IMG/VR virus record: IMGVR_UViG_3300017971_000564
Coordinates: 1-34,602 of that record
Source of the DNA: a virus
Reading direction: 5' to 3' (one strand)
DNA length: 34,602 nucleotides
Part shown: piece after piece, positions 6,081-14,653 of the stretch
Position numbering within the stretch: position 1 is the stretch's first letter
Layout: the number at the start of each line of letters is the position of its first letter
Program-made: the position numbers and the translations under genes
The notes under the pieces: model-generated
The model's database searches: none
Told to the model about the DNA's origin: nothing
The model's input: only the letters and a program-made list of their open reading frames with translations

Positions 6081-7110
6081 GGTAACCGAGAAGATCGGCG
6101 CGCTCCCGGGGGCGACCTACCCGACGATCAAGGACGCCAACGACGCCACGAAGGTGATCGACCACGTGGCGAACACACGGACCAGCCGGCTCCAACTCCA
6201 GAACCAGGCGCACAGCGACGCGAGCACATCCCTGACCGGGGCGACCACCAACGCCACCTACCGGCGGATCTGGGAGGTCGAGGACGACGCCAAGCATGCC
6301 TATGTCCGAGGGGCGACCTGCACGGTCACGCTGACGAGCGGGAACGGCATCGCACTGGGCGAGGATTATCAGGAGGTCCGCGGCTGGGTCGTGAACGGCA
6401 ACGGGGTGGGGTCGGCCTGCTTCCGGATGGCGAACGCAAGCGGCTCGACCGGCGGCCTGATGGAGGCGTGCGTTCTCTACGGCGCCAACAACTCCGGTGT
6501 CCGCAACTGGAGCGGCACGCACAGCAACTGGACGTTCCGACAGTGCACTGCCTACGGGATGATCTACGGGTTCCGGCTCTCCTTCGTGGGCGGCACAGGA
6601 CTCAAGGCCGAACGGTGCGAGGCGTACAACGGCAGCGCAGGCGGCTTCGATGTCGCGCCGAACTGTCTCTACACGGGCTGCCGGTCCTTCAACCCCGGCG
6701 CCTCGGTTGGCGACTTTCTGACGCACGACGCGGCATCCGACTACAACATCTCGAGCGACGCCACGGTCCCCGACAACGGGAACTCCATCCCGAACGCTAC
6801 GCCGGCCGACGAGGCCGCGGACGTCACCCCGGGCTCCGAGGACCCGCATCTCATCGAGGACGCGCAGAGCATCGATGCAGGGGTGGCCATCGCGGGGATC
6901 TCCGAGACGTGGGAGGGCGTGTCCATCCCGCAGGGCGCTGCGCCTGACCTGGGCGTCGACGAGTGGGAGCCCACGGCGCTGGCCCTCGACCCCGTGGAGT
7001 TCGACACGCCCATGGCTGACCTCGTCGAGTTCGACAGCCCCATGGCCGACGTTGTAGAATTCGATACGCCGATGGCAGACGTGGTGGAGTTCGAGACTCC
7101 CATGGAGTGA
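6073..7110 (+). CDS. Beta-helix-like spike or fibre protein with C-terminal repeats, 345 aa
   Basis: The GTG at 6073 overlaps the previous gene. Residues 80-235 show short repeating strands with stacked Asn, Gly, Thr and aromatic residues (GWVVNGNGVGS, CVLYGANNSGVRNWSGTHSN, CTAYGMIYGF, CEAYNGSAGGFDV), typical of right-handed parallel beta-helix proteins such as pectate-lyase-like spikes. The last 40 residues are four copies of a 10-residue repeat (xVEFDTPMAD). Such proteins bind or cleave surface glycans or act as fibres. Its position before the terminase rather than after the tail genes is unusual. No catalytic residues can be assigned. Confidence 0.7.
   Translation: MAEVTEKIGALPGATYPTIKDANDATKVIDHVANTRTSRLQLQNQAHSDASTSLTGATTNATYRRIWEVEDDAKHAYVRGATCTVTLTSGNGIALGEDYQEVRGWVVNGNGVGSACFRMANASGSTGGLMEACVLYGANNSGVRNWSGTHSNWTFRQCTAYGMIYGFRLSFVGGTGLKAERCEAYNGSAGGFDVAPNCLYTGCRSFNPGASVGDFLTHDAASDYNISSDATVPDNGNSIPNATPADEAADVTPGSEDPHLIEDAQSIDAGVAIAGISETWEGVSIPQGAAPDLGVDEWEPTALALDPVEFDTPMADLVEFDSPMADVVEFDTPMADVVEFETPME
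6991..7107 (+). repeat. Four tandem 30-base repeats encoding VEFDTPMAD-type units
   Basis: Four in-frame copies encode PVEFDTPMAD, LVEFDSPMAD, VVEFDTPMAD and VVEFETPME. The copies differ mostly at synonymous positions: Val is GTG, GTC, GTA and GTG, and Glu is GAG or GAA. This points to selection on the peptide rather than recent copying. Confidence 0.9.
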
Positions 7111-7113
7111 CCG

Positions 7114-7431
7114 ATGGCCGACGATGCGAGCGTGTTCGAGAACGACGTAGAGCTGCCGAAGCTCCGCGGCAAGACCGGGGTAGACCTCACCACGGCCGAC
7201 CGCCTGGCGATCCTCTACACGAAGCCCGATGGCACCAGCGGCCAGTTCAACGCCGATGACAGCGGCACGCCCTCCGATGGCTATGTGGAGTACGAGCCGC
7301 AGGCCGGGGACCTCGACCAGGACGGCCCCTGGATCATGCAGGGGTACGCGGAGGCCGACGCCGGCTGGAAGCGCCACGGTGCCCCGGCCACGGTCATGGT
7401 GGGCCTGGGGCTGCCGTACACGGCGCCCTGA
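7114..7431 (+). CDS. Ig-like / BppU-N-like tail-associated protein, 105 aa
   Basis: The ATG at 7114 comes three bases after the spike stop. It has the sequence pattern of small beta-sandwich phage proteins related to the N-terminal domain of baseplate upper protein BppU: VDLTTADRLAILYTKPDG, then GYVEYEPQAGDLDQDGPWIMQGYAEADAGW. A role in attaching or decorating a fibre or spike is likely, given the spike gene next to it. Confidence 0.65.
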   Translation: MADDASVFENDVELPKLRGKTGVDLTTADRLAILYTKPDGTSGQFNADDSGTPSDGYVEYEPQAGDLDQDGPWIMQGYAEADAGWKRHGAPATVMVGLGLPYTAP

Positions 7432-8012
7432 TGCCCTCGGGGAACGGGAAGGACGAGGGGCTCCTCCCGCCGCCGGAGGATCGCGTAGACGGCGCCGAAC
7501 TGCGGCCCCCGCACGCGGTGGGCGACCTGGTTCTGAAGCTCCAGCGGAAGCAGCTGACCCACGAGGACCTGAGCGACCACGAGAAGGTCATGCTCGTCCG
7601 CTTCCTCCTGCTCGAGGGCATGCGGCCCGCGGACATCGCCCGCCTCATGGGGTGCGTTCGCAAGACCGTCTACAACCTCAAGGAGAAGGGGATCGCCGAG
7701 GCCCAGAACGAGCTGGCCGACCTCACCGTCTACAAGATCGCCGCGCAGCACCTACAGCGCGGGGAGCACATCGCGGCCAAGCTCATCCGCGATGGAAAGG
7801 ACTTCCAGGCGTGGCTCGTTTACCGGGGCATGATCGCCGACCTACAGAGCCTCAACGTGGTGGCGAAGGCCCCGGCCCGCGTCGAGGTCGCGATCGCCAA
7901 CCTGCCGGAGAGCGAGACCGATGCCGAGCGTGAATACCAGGAGATCCGGGACGCCGAGCACTGGGCGGTGGACGGAGCTTTGCCTGCGGGCCAGGAGAGC
8001 GCAGAGGCGTAG
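7431..8012 (+). CDS. terS: Terminase small subunit-like protein, 193 aa
   Basis: The ATG at 7431 shares one base with the previous stop. Residues 63-87 (MRPADIARLMGCVRKTVYNLKEKGI) form a helix-turn-helix as in DNA-recognition domains of small terminases. The following helical region (94-150) could be the oligomerisation part. It lies directly upstream of, and overlaps, the large subunit. It would bind the packaging site and present it to TerL. Confidence 0.75.
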   Translation: MPSGNGKDEGLLPPPEDRVDGAELRPPHAVGDLVLKLQRKQLTHEDLSDHEKVMLVRFLLLEGMRPADIARLMGCVRKTVYNLKEKGIAEAQNELADLTVYKIAAQHLQRGEHIAAKLIRDGKDFQAWLVYRGMIADLQSLNVVAKAPARVEVAIANLPESETDAEREYQEIRDAEHWAVDGALPAGQESAEA

Positions 8013-9417
8013 GGCGCAGCTGTCCTTCGCCTACTTCTGCTTCTTCTTCCTCCGCGACATGTTCCGCCTCCGCGCGGCGCCGTTCCACGTGGAACTCATG
8101 GGCCGCGTTGAGGGCCTGTCCGGTGGCGTCCGCGACTGCGTGGAGATCCCGCGCGAGCACGCGAAGAGCACCATCCGCTCGATCGCCACGCCCCTCTGGA
8201 CCAGCCTCACCGGCCGGAAGCGCCACACGGTCATCACCGTCGAGACCGCCGCCAAGGCCAAGGCGTACCTGGACACCATCAAGAAGCGGCTCGACGACGA
8301 CGACCGCCTCATAGGCTGCTTCGGCCCCCAGGGCGAGGGCCATGCCCGCATCTACCAGGCAGGCCTCATCGAACTGCCGGCCGGCCAGATCATCTCGACC
8401 CTCGGCAAGGGCCAGAGCCCCCGCGGCCTCCTGCGCCACGGCGGCCGCCCCGACCTGCTCATCGGCGACGACCTCCAGGATAACGAGAGCGTGCTGTCCC
8501 CCGAGCAGCGCGAGAAGGACTGGCGCTGGTTCACCCAGGAGTTCCTGCGGTGCGGCGAGGAGGGGGCGGCCGACTTCCTCATCAACGGCACGCGGCTGCA
8601 CACCGAGTGCATCACGGCCCGGCTGGCCAAGCTCGCCGAGGACCCGGGCACCGGCTGGACCCACCGGCAGCTCCGGGCGACCGCTGACGGCTCCGCCGAG
8701 GGCGCCCCGCTCTGGCCCGAGAAGTGGGGGAACGCCGCGCTGGTCCGCGCACGGAAGGAGATGGGCGCCACGGGCTACGCCAAGGAGATGGACAACGACC
8801 CACGCTCCTCCGAGGACGCTGCCTTCCGGTCCGGCTGGTTCGTGTGGGAGACGCCGCCCGAGGGGCTGCCGCTCGAGCTCTACACGTTCATGGACCCCGC
8901 CGGGGGCAACCGGAAGGGCGACTACACGGCGGTCATCCTGCTCGCCAAGAGCCGGGCGAAGCAGAAGGAGCCGAGCGGGGACGAGCCGAACTGGAACCCC
9001 TACGTCGGCATCTGCTGGTGCCTGGACGCCTGGGTAGAGCGGCGGAGCCTGCTGGAGGGTGGTAAGAAGATGGTCGAGTGGTTCCAGAACTCCAACGGCT
9101 ACCCGGCGCCCAAGCTGTCGGCTTTCGAGGACGACCCCCTGCACGCGATCCGAAACAACCTCCGCCAGCTCGAGCGCGACCTCGGCGCCCACATTCGGCT
9201 GCGCGGCATCCGCCGCAAGGAGAACAAGCAGGGCCGCGTCATCGCCGGACTCCAGAGCCCGATCGAGACCGGACGCCTGCGCTTCGCGCCGAAGCTGAAG
9301 GGCTCTCTGCTGCATTCGCAGCTCCTTGACTTTCCTACGGCCGCCCACGACGATGGCCCCGACGCGCTGGAGGGTGCGTGGTATGTAGCGCACCGCCCTA
9401 TGCCCGGGGTCGGGTAG
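7921..9417 (+). CDS. terL: Terminase large subunit, 498 aa
   Basis: The start is the ATG at 7921 or the GTG at 7930; both lie inside the small-subunit gene, since no start codon exists between that overlap and the conserved region. The ATPase part has a variant Walker A, IPREHAKST (76-84), and Walker B, DLLIGDDLQD (178-187). The RNase H-like nuclease has MDPAGGNRKGDYTA (D325), AFEDD (401-405) and AHDDGPDALEG (475-485) as likely metal ligands. It cuts concatemeric DNA and drives packaging through the portal. Length is normal for the family. Confidence 0.95.
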   Translation: MPSVNTRRSGTPSTGRWTELCLRARRAQRRRAQLSFAYFCFFFLRDMFRLRAAPFHVELMGRVEGLSGGVRDCVEIPREHAKSTIRSIATPLWTSLTGRKRHTVITVETAAKAKAYLDTIKKRLDDDDRLIGCFGPQGEGHARIYQAGLIELPAGQIISTLGKGQSPRGLLRHGGRPDLLIGDDLQDNESVLSPEQREKDWRWFTQEFLRCGEEGAADFLINGTRLHTECITARLAKLAEDPGTGWTHRQLRATADGSAEGAPLWPEKWGNAALVRARKEMGATGYAKEMDNDPRSSEDAAFRSGWFVWETPPEGLPLELYTFMDPAGGNRKGDYTAVILLAKSRAKQKEPSGDEPNWNPYVGICWCLDAWVERRSLLEGGKKMVEWFQNSNGYPAPKLSAFEDDPLHAIRNNLRQLERDLGAHIRLRGIRRKENKQGRVIAGLQSPIETGRLRFAPKLKGSLLHSQLLDFPTAAHDDGPDALEGAWYVAHRPMPGVG

Positions 9418-9426
9418 GAGGACAGC

Positions 9427-11586
9427 TTGCCCAACCGCACGCGGAACCGAGGTCTGCTGGGCCGCGCAACGCACGCCATCCAGAGGCAGATGCTGAAGAG
9501 CTTCTTCGGGCTCGACTTCGAGACGGCCGAACTCCTGCTCAACAACCATTCCTGGACCCTCGGACGCCGGTCGGGCCTCGCCGGCCTCGCCGAGCCCTTC
9601 AAGAATCACGCGTGGGTACGCAAGGCCGCCCACATCACGGCCAACTCCATCTCGCAGGTGCCCATCGTGTTCTACGACGGGCCGCCCGACGACGAGGAGC
9701 GCGAGAAGGTGGAGAACCCGCAGCTGCGGGAGCTGTTCGCGAACCCCAACCCCATGCAGACCGAGACGCAGTTCTGGTATGCGACCATGGTCTACCAGCT
9801 CATGCGCGGCCAGTGCCTGTGGATCGCCGAGCGTCCCAACGTCGCCACGCTGCCCCAGGAGTTGTGGCCGGTCGGCCCGAAGGGTTGGGAGCCGCAGGTT
9901 GACAAGACCTCGAAGATGATCACCGGCTGGACGTTCCGAGGCACGGACGGGAAGGCCCTTGAGTTCGCGCCCTGGGAGGTCATCCAACACAAGTTCTTCA
10001 ACCCCGACGACCCGACCTCCGGGCTGTCGCGCATACAGGCCGCCCTCACCGAGGTAAGCCTCGACCGGAAGGCCCAGCAGTCGGACCTCAAGACGCTCGA
10101 GAACGCGGCGGTGCCGCTGGGCGCTCTCCAGACGGACGCCGAGCTGGACGATGACCAGGTCAACATCATCCAGCAGCAGTGGGAGAGCCGACACCAGGGG
10201 CCGAACCGTCGCGGCCGCATCGCGGTCCTTCACTCGGGGCTGGGGTTCGATCGCATCGGCCTGACCCCCGAGGAGAGCCAGCGGGCCGAGCAGCGCGGCA
10301 TGACCCGCGAGGACATCGCCGCGGCCTTCAACTGCCCCTGGGAGATCATGGGGTTCGGGAAGGCCACGTTCGAGAACTACCGCGAGGCCGAGAAGGTGTG
10401 GTGGCGCACGGAGCTGCTCCCGGACATGGGCGACCTCGAGGAGGTCACGAGCGAGCGGCTGGTGCTGCCGGCGACGGCCGGCCGCGTCTGGGCCGGCTTC
10501 GATACCACCGAGGTAGCGGCCCTCCAGCCGGACCTCACCGAACGCCTCGAGCAGGCGCGCATCCTCATCGAGAACCGGGTGCCCTGGTCGGAGGCCGACC
10601 GCCGGCTGAAGCTCGAACTCGAGGAGTTCCCCGGGTACGAGGAGGCGTTCGTGCCCTTCAACCTCGTGCCCCTCTCCGACTCGGGGACCCCCGAGGCCCC
10701 GCCCGAGGAGGAGCGCACGGCGAAGCAGAAGGAGCCCGAGGAAGGGGAGGCGCCGGCGCCACCGTTCACGGGCGCACGCGCCGACGCCTACTGGAACGAG
10801 TTCGCGGCGAAGGTCCTGGACCCCATGGAGCGGAAGTTCCGGTCCCGTCTCAACGGCTACTTCATGCGGCAGCGGGCCGAGCAGCTGAGCCTCTTCGAGG
10901 AGTGGTTCGCCGAGCAGGGCACGGACCTGGTAGAGCGTGGGGGCGTGTTCGTGCGCGCCCTCCGCATCAAGCAGGCCGAGCTGGACGCGGCGATTGACCA
11001 GTTCCTGTTCGACGAGGAGACGTGGAACGAGCAGCTCCAGGAAACCCTCCACCCGCTGTACGAGGAGATCATCACCGAGGCCGGCGAGGACATGGGCACG
11101 CTGCTGGGCATCGACTTCGAGCCGGCGAACCCGCAGGTCGCGGAGTTCGTGCGGCTGAAGGAGAGCCGGGTGACCGAGATCAACGTGACGACCCGCGAAC
11201 GGCTGCGGGCCGGCATCAAGACCACGCTGGCCGATGGCATCGAGATCGGCGAGGGCATCAGCCAGCTGGCCACGCGCGTCGACCGCGTCATCCGCGACGT
11301 CTACAACGACGCGAACCGGCGGCGGTCCTTCACCATCGCCCGCACCGAGGTCGCCACCAGCGCGAACGGCACGCGGTTCTGGATGATGCAGAACGAGGGC
11401 GTGAACTTCCACGAGTGGATCTCGAGCCGCGACGCCGAGGTCAGGGACACCCACCAGATCGACGGCGAGGTTCGCCGGGTGGGTAGCGAGTTCTCCAACG
11501 GGCTGCTATACCCCGGTCAGGTGGGGGGGCCTCCAGAGGAGGTCATCAACTGCCGATGCGTTGCGGTGCCGGTGGTCAAGGAGTAG
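9427..11586 (+). CDS. Portal protein fused to MuF-like head morphogenesis domain, 719 aa
   Basis: The TTG at 9427 has AGGAGGAC about five bases upstream. Residues 1-430 match an HK97-type portal: VRKAAHITANSISQVPIVFY, LFANPNPMQTETQFWYATMVYQLMRGQ, MTREDIAAAFNCPWEIMGF. An acidic Pro-rich linker (about 418-448) follows. The last 130 residues look like a Mu F / SPP1 gp7 domain: RTEVATSANGTRFWMM, EWISSRDAEVRDTHQIDGEV, EEVINCRCVAVPV. These are usually two genes; here there is one continuous frame. The portal forms the DNA entry ring, and the MuF part would sit inside the capsid. Confidence 0.92.
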   Translation: MPNRTRNRGLLGRATHAIQRQMLKSFFGLDFETAELLLNNHSWTLGRRSGLAGLAEPFKNHAWVRKAAHITANSISQVPIVFYDGPPDDEEREKVENPQLRELFANPNPMQTETQFWYATMVYQLMRGQCLWIAERPNVATLPQELWPVGPKGWEPQVDKTSKMITGWTFRGTDGKALEFAPWEVIQHKFFNPDDPTSGLSRIQAALTEVSLDRKAQQSDLKTLENAAVPLGALQTDAELDDDQVNIIQQQWESRHQGPNRRGRIAVLHSGLGFDRIGLTPEESQRAEQRGMTREDIAAAFNCPWEIMGFGKATFENYREAEKVWWRTELLPDMGDLEEVTSERLVLPATAGRVWAGFDTTEVAALQPDLTERLEQARILIENRVPWSEADRRLKLELEEFPGYEEAFVPFNLVPLSDSGTPEAPPEEERTAKQKEPEEGEAPAPPFTGARADAYWNEFAAKVLDPMERKFRSRLNGYFMRQRAEQLSLFEEWFAEQGTDLVERGGVFVRALRIKQAELDAAIDQFLFDEETWNEQLQETLHPLYEEIITEAGEDMGTLLGIDFEPANPQVAEFVRLKESRVTEINVTTRERLRAGIKTTLADGIEIGEGISQLATRVDRVIRDVYNDANRRRSFTIARTEVATSANGTRFWMMQNEGVNFHEWISSRDAEVRDTHQIDGEVRRVGSEFSNGLLYPGQVGGPPEEVINCRCVAVPVVKE

Positions 11587-11612
11587 CCTTGCAGCCAGAG
11601 GAGGCCGATGCC

Positions 11613-12536
11613 ATGGAGCCCAAGACCCGTCAGAAGGCGCTGGCCGCCGCCGTCCAGAAGCAGGAGGGCGCCGACCGCGTTCTCGTGTTCACGGCCTCCG
11701 ACGAGAGCGTAGACCGCGATGGTGATGTCATCGTGGCCGAGGGCTGGGACCTCGAAGCCTGGGATCAGAACGGTCCCTTCCTCTGGCAGCACAGCCGGGA
11801 GTTCCTGCCCCTGGGCAACGGGGCCGGGCTCGGCGGCACGGTGGCCGGCGACAAGCTGGTCCTGCCCATCAAGTTCGCTGACGAGGAGAGCGGGTACGGG
11901 TTCGCCGACCTGACCTACGCGCTGTTCCTCGACGGCACCCTCCGGGCCGTGTCGGTGGGGTTCCTGCCGAAGCAGTGGGAGCCGATCCCTCCGACCGAGG
12001 ACGACCCCTGGGCGCGCGGCTACCGCTACGAGAAGCAGGAGCTTCTCGAGCTATCGGCGGCGGCCGTCCAGTCCAACCGCAACGCCATCCGGCAGCGGGC
12101 TCTGGCGGGTGGCTTCCGTCAGAAGGACGTGGCCCTCCTGGTCGAGCGGGAGATCATCCCCCAGGACCATCTGGTCGTGTGCCAGGCCGAGGCCGATGGC
12201 ACCTACACGATCGTCGCGCCGGAGAAGAAGGCCGGCGAGGCTGGGGCCAACGAGAAGCCTCCGAAGCCGAAGGAGGCGCCCACCTTCGAGGACCTGGTAA
12301 CCGAGTCCCTGGAGAAGATGGGCCAGGACATTCGCGCGCTGTCCACCGAGCTGGCGGCGCGTTCGGATCTTCGTGGGGTCACGGGAGGCGACGAACAGCG
12401 CGCCGCACCCGTGTCGGGCGGTGAGGGTGCGGGAGGTCCCGTGGACCAGAACGCAGAACCCGAGAGCCGCATTCCGAACCCCGAAGCTGTGCAGCGCGCT
12501 GTACGGGCTGAAGTGGAGAAACAGCTTCAGACATGA
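11613..12536 (+). CDS. HK97-type prohead protease (S78-like), 307 aa
   Basis: The ATG at 11613 has GAGGAGG eight bases upstream. The catalytic set is recognisable: His60 in FLWQHSREF, Ser114 in LRAVSVGF and Glu146 in ELLELSAAAVQSN, as in U35/S78 prohead proteases. Residues 205-307 form a charged extension with a helical part (FEDLVTESLEKMGQDIRALSTEL) that may act as an internal scaffold. It cleaves the capsid N-terminal delta region during maturation. It overlaps the capsid gene as ATGA. Confidence 0.9.
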   Translation: MEPKTRQKALAAAVQKQEGADRVLVFTASDESVDRDGDVIVAEGWDLEAWDQNGPFLWQHSREFLPLGNGAGLGGTVAGDKLVLPIKFADEESGYGFADLTYALFLDGTLRAVSVGFLPKQWEPIPPTEDDPWARGYRYEKQELLELSAAAVQSNRNAIRQRALAGGFRQKDVALLVEREIIPQDHLVVCQAEADGTYTIVAPEKKAGEAGANEKPPKPKEAPTFEDLVTESLEKMGQDIRALSTELAARSDLRGVTGGDEQRAAPVSGGEGAGGPVDQNAEPESRIPNPEAVQRAVRAEVEKQLQT

Positions 12537-13738
12537 GCGACGACGACGAGAAGAAGGGGCGTACCCCGGACGTCGACGGTGAGGGCAAGGAGCAGGGCGA
12601 CACCGCTCTCGCTACCGCCATCGCCCAGGGCCTCGAGCCGTTCACGGATTCCGTGAAGGGCATCGATACCCGCGTCGGCGAACTGGAGAAGCTCCTCCAG
12701 GCGCGCAAGATGTACCTCCCCGGTCTCGAGGAGGAAGCGAAGCGCGGCAAGTTCCAGCTCCGGAAGGTGCTCTGGGCACTGAAGAGTCAGGCGTCGGAGG
12801 CCGTCAAGGCCGCCGGCTACGAACTCGACGTGTGCAAGGAGTTCTGGAAGAAGCACGGGGACTTGTGGGTCGGGATCCACGGCAAGGACCTGTCTACGGA
12901 CGTGGACACCGCCGGTGGCTATCTCGTGCCCGCCCAGGTCATGCCCGATTTCATCGAGCTGCTCCGTGCGATGACCGTCGTGCGGGAACTCGGTGCGACG
13001 AGCGTGACCGGTCTCGAGTCTAGCCCCATTCTCTTCCCCAAGCAGACCGGTGCTGGCACCGCCTACTGGGTGGACGAGAATGCGGACATCACCGAAAGCC
13101 AGCAGACGTTCGGGCAGGTCAAGGGCCAGACCCGACAGCTCGCTGCGCTGACCGTGGTGTCCAATCTCCTCCTTCAACAGTCGGACCCCAGCGTCAACGC
13201 GATCATCCAGCGCGACCTCGCGCGGATTCTCGCTCTGGCTCTCGACAACGCTGCCATCCAGGGCACGGGCGTCGATGGTCAGCCGCTCGGGATTCTCACC
13301 GACAGCGATGTCGATGACGAGTCTCTGGCGACGGTGGACTTCGACAAGCTGATGGACTTCCAGAACACCGTGGCAGCGGCGGACGCAGAAGAGGGCAACC
13401 TCGGCTGGGCCATGTCGCCGAACGGCTGGAACATCATCCGTCAGCTGAAGGACGATGACGGGCGCTATTTCCTGAACCCGAACCTGGGTGAGAAGGAGTC
13501 CAAACAGCTCCTCGGCGCCCAGGTGCGTACCACGACCCAGCTGGCGACTACGGATGTGGTCTACGGCAACTGGGCCGACCAGCTCTTGCTGGAGTGGGGC
13601 GCCATCGAGTTCCGGGCAAGCGCGGAAACCTCCGATGCCTTCAAGAAGAATCAGACGTGGATTCGGGCGATCATGCTCGTCGACGCCATCCGGCGCCGTA
13701 ACGCGTCCTTCGTGAAGGCCGACGACCTGGCCGCATAG
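12533..13738 (+). CDS. Major capsid protein, HK97 fold, 401 aa
   Basis: The ATG at 12533 overlaps the protease stop. Residues 1-118 are a charged helical delta-like domain. Mature capsid probably begins near STDVDTAGGYLVP (121-133), the usual start of the N-arm. ALTVVSNLLLQQSDPSVNAIIQRDLARILALALDNAAIQGTG is the spine-helix region, followed by PLGIL, a standard HK97-family block. The C-terminal part has FRASAETSDAFKKNQTWIRAI. Codon third positions are somewhat less G/C than in neighbours, which fits high expression. Confidence 0.93.
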   Translation: MSDDDEKKGRTPDVDGEGKEQGDTALATAIAQGLEPFTDSVKGIDTRVGELEKLLQARKMYLPGLEEEAKRGKFQLRKVLWALKSQASEAVKAAGYELDVCKEFWKKHGDLWVGIHGKDLSTDVDTAGGYLVPAQVMPDFIELLRAMTVVRELGATSVTGLESSPILFPKQTGAGTAYWVDENADITESQQTFGQVKGQTRQLAALTVVSNLLLQQSDPSVNAIIQRDLARILALALDNAAIQGTGVDGQPLGILTDSDVDDESLATVDFDKLMDFQNTVAAADAEEGNLGWAMSPNGWNIIRQLKDDDGRYFLNPNLGEKESKQLLGAQVRTTTQLATTDVVYGNWADQLLLEWGAIEFRASAETSDAFKKNQTWIRAIMLVDAIRRRNASFVKADDLAA

Positions 13739-13750
13739 GGGCGAGCGACG

Positions 13751-14146
13751 ATGGGTAAACTCCTCGACGTTCCGAACAACTGCGGCAACGAGGTCGCCGT
13801 CGATCCGGCCACTCACACGGCCGATTTCGACGGGACCGGTATCGACCGGACCGACCTGGGAGGCCGTGGCTTCTTCGCGGGAGTCATGGACAACATCGGG
13901 GGCACGTCCCCCGTGTTCTCCTTCCAGGTGCAGGACTCGGACGATGACGGCGTGGCAGATGCCTACGCCGACACCGACGACGCTGCTGTCACCGTTGCGG
14001 CTGATGGCGCGTTCGAGGTCCCGGTCAAGCTGGAGGGCCTCAAGAAGTACGTGCGTGTCACGTGTACCGTGACGGGGACCTCCCCGACCGGTGACGTGGC
14101 CGCGCTGCTGGTCGCTGCGAAGCGGCCCGAGGTTCCGCCCTCGTGA
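13751..14146 (+). CDS. Decoration/cement-like protein, paralog 1 of 3, 131 aa
   Basis: The ATG at 13751 follows the capsid gene by 12 bases. The protein is small, acidic and beta-rich, with FSFQVQDSDDDGVADAY and VPVKLEGLKKYVRVTCTVTG. The QxSDD block followed by LK-(K/R)-aromatic-(V/L)R recurs in the two genes downstream. Similar small proteins after the capsid gene in other phages are capsid decoration or head-fibre proteins. Copy number should be high given its place before the hairpin at 14154. Confidence 0.7.
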   Translation: MGKLLDVPNNCGNEVAVDPATHTADFDGTGIDRTDLGGRGFFAGVMDNIGGTSPVFSFQVQDSDDDGVADAYADTDDAAVTVAADGAFEVPVKLEGLKKYVRVTCTVTGTSPTGDVAALLVAAKRPEVPPS

Positions 14147-14153
14147 CCTTTCA

Positions 14154-14181
14154 GGGGGGGATGGCTAAAGACATCCCCCCC
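14154..14181 (+). terminator. Strong 10-bp hairpin after capsid/decoration genes
   Basis: GGGGGGGATG (14154-14163) pairs perfectly with CATCCCCCCC (14172-14181) around an eight-base loop GCTAAAGA. It begins eight bases after the decoration gene stop, and no U-run follows. It may be a partial terminator, an mRNA 3'-end stabiliser or an RNase III-type processing site separating high-level capsid mRNA from downstream genes. Confidence 0.75.
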
Positions 14182-14206
14182 GCTACTCTGTGGAGGGTGA
14201 GGACCG

Positions 14207-14644
14207 ATGGGTAAGGGCGGCGACGTTACGGCCTACGAACTCGAGAGCTGGCACGAGTTCGATGCCATCCCCAGCGCTCCCGAGGTCGTGGGGTTCGAGC
14301 GCAACATGTCCTCATACACGGGCATCGGCATGCTGCTCTACACCTTCGGCACCCCGACCGGCGATGCGCAGGTCATCCACGCCGAGCACTCCGACGACGC
14401 CTCCTCCTGGGAAGCCGCTCCCGATTCGGCCTTCGACAATCTCATCGGCGACCCCGATGACCTCTGGAATGTGCTCTCCGGGACCATCACGCTGGCGGCC
14501 GTGCGTGTGAAACTCGGGAAGCTCAAGCGCTACCTTCGCTTCCGCATCACGTGGACCGCTGGAATCAACGTCTGGGACTTCACCATGCTCGTCTCGAAGA
14601 AGCGCGAGGAGACCGCGTTCGACGAGACGAACCGGGCCGCGTAG
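14207..14644 (+). CDS. Decoration-like protein, paralog 2 of 3, 145 aa
   Basis: The ATG at 14207 has a GGAGGGTGAGG ribosome binding site. It shares the block AEHSDDASSWEAA and later VRVKLGKLKRYLRFRITW with the genes on both sides. Predicted beta-rich, no signal peptide, no enzyme motif. It is likely a virion protein of the head surface or the head-tail region. Confidence 0.65.
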   Translation: MGKGGDVTAYELESWHEFDAIPSAPEVVGFERNMSSYTGIGMLLYTFGTPTGDAQVIHAEHSDDASSWEAAPDSAFDNLIGDPDDLWNVLSGTITLAAVRVKLGKLKRYLRFRITWTAGINVWDFTMLVSKKREETAFDETNRAA

Positions 14645-14653
14645 GAGGTCCCT

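Noticed and set aside
7852-11454. A 1200-codon open frame on the minus strand opposite terminase and portal
   Set aside because: It mirrors genes with clear motifs on the + strand and has no motif of its own. Long antisense frames are expected at this G+C.
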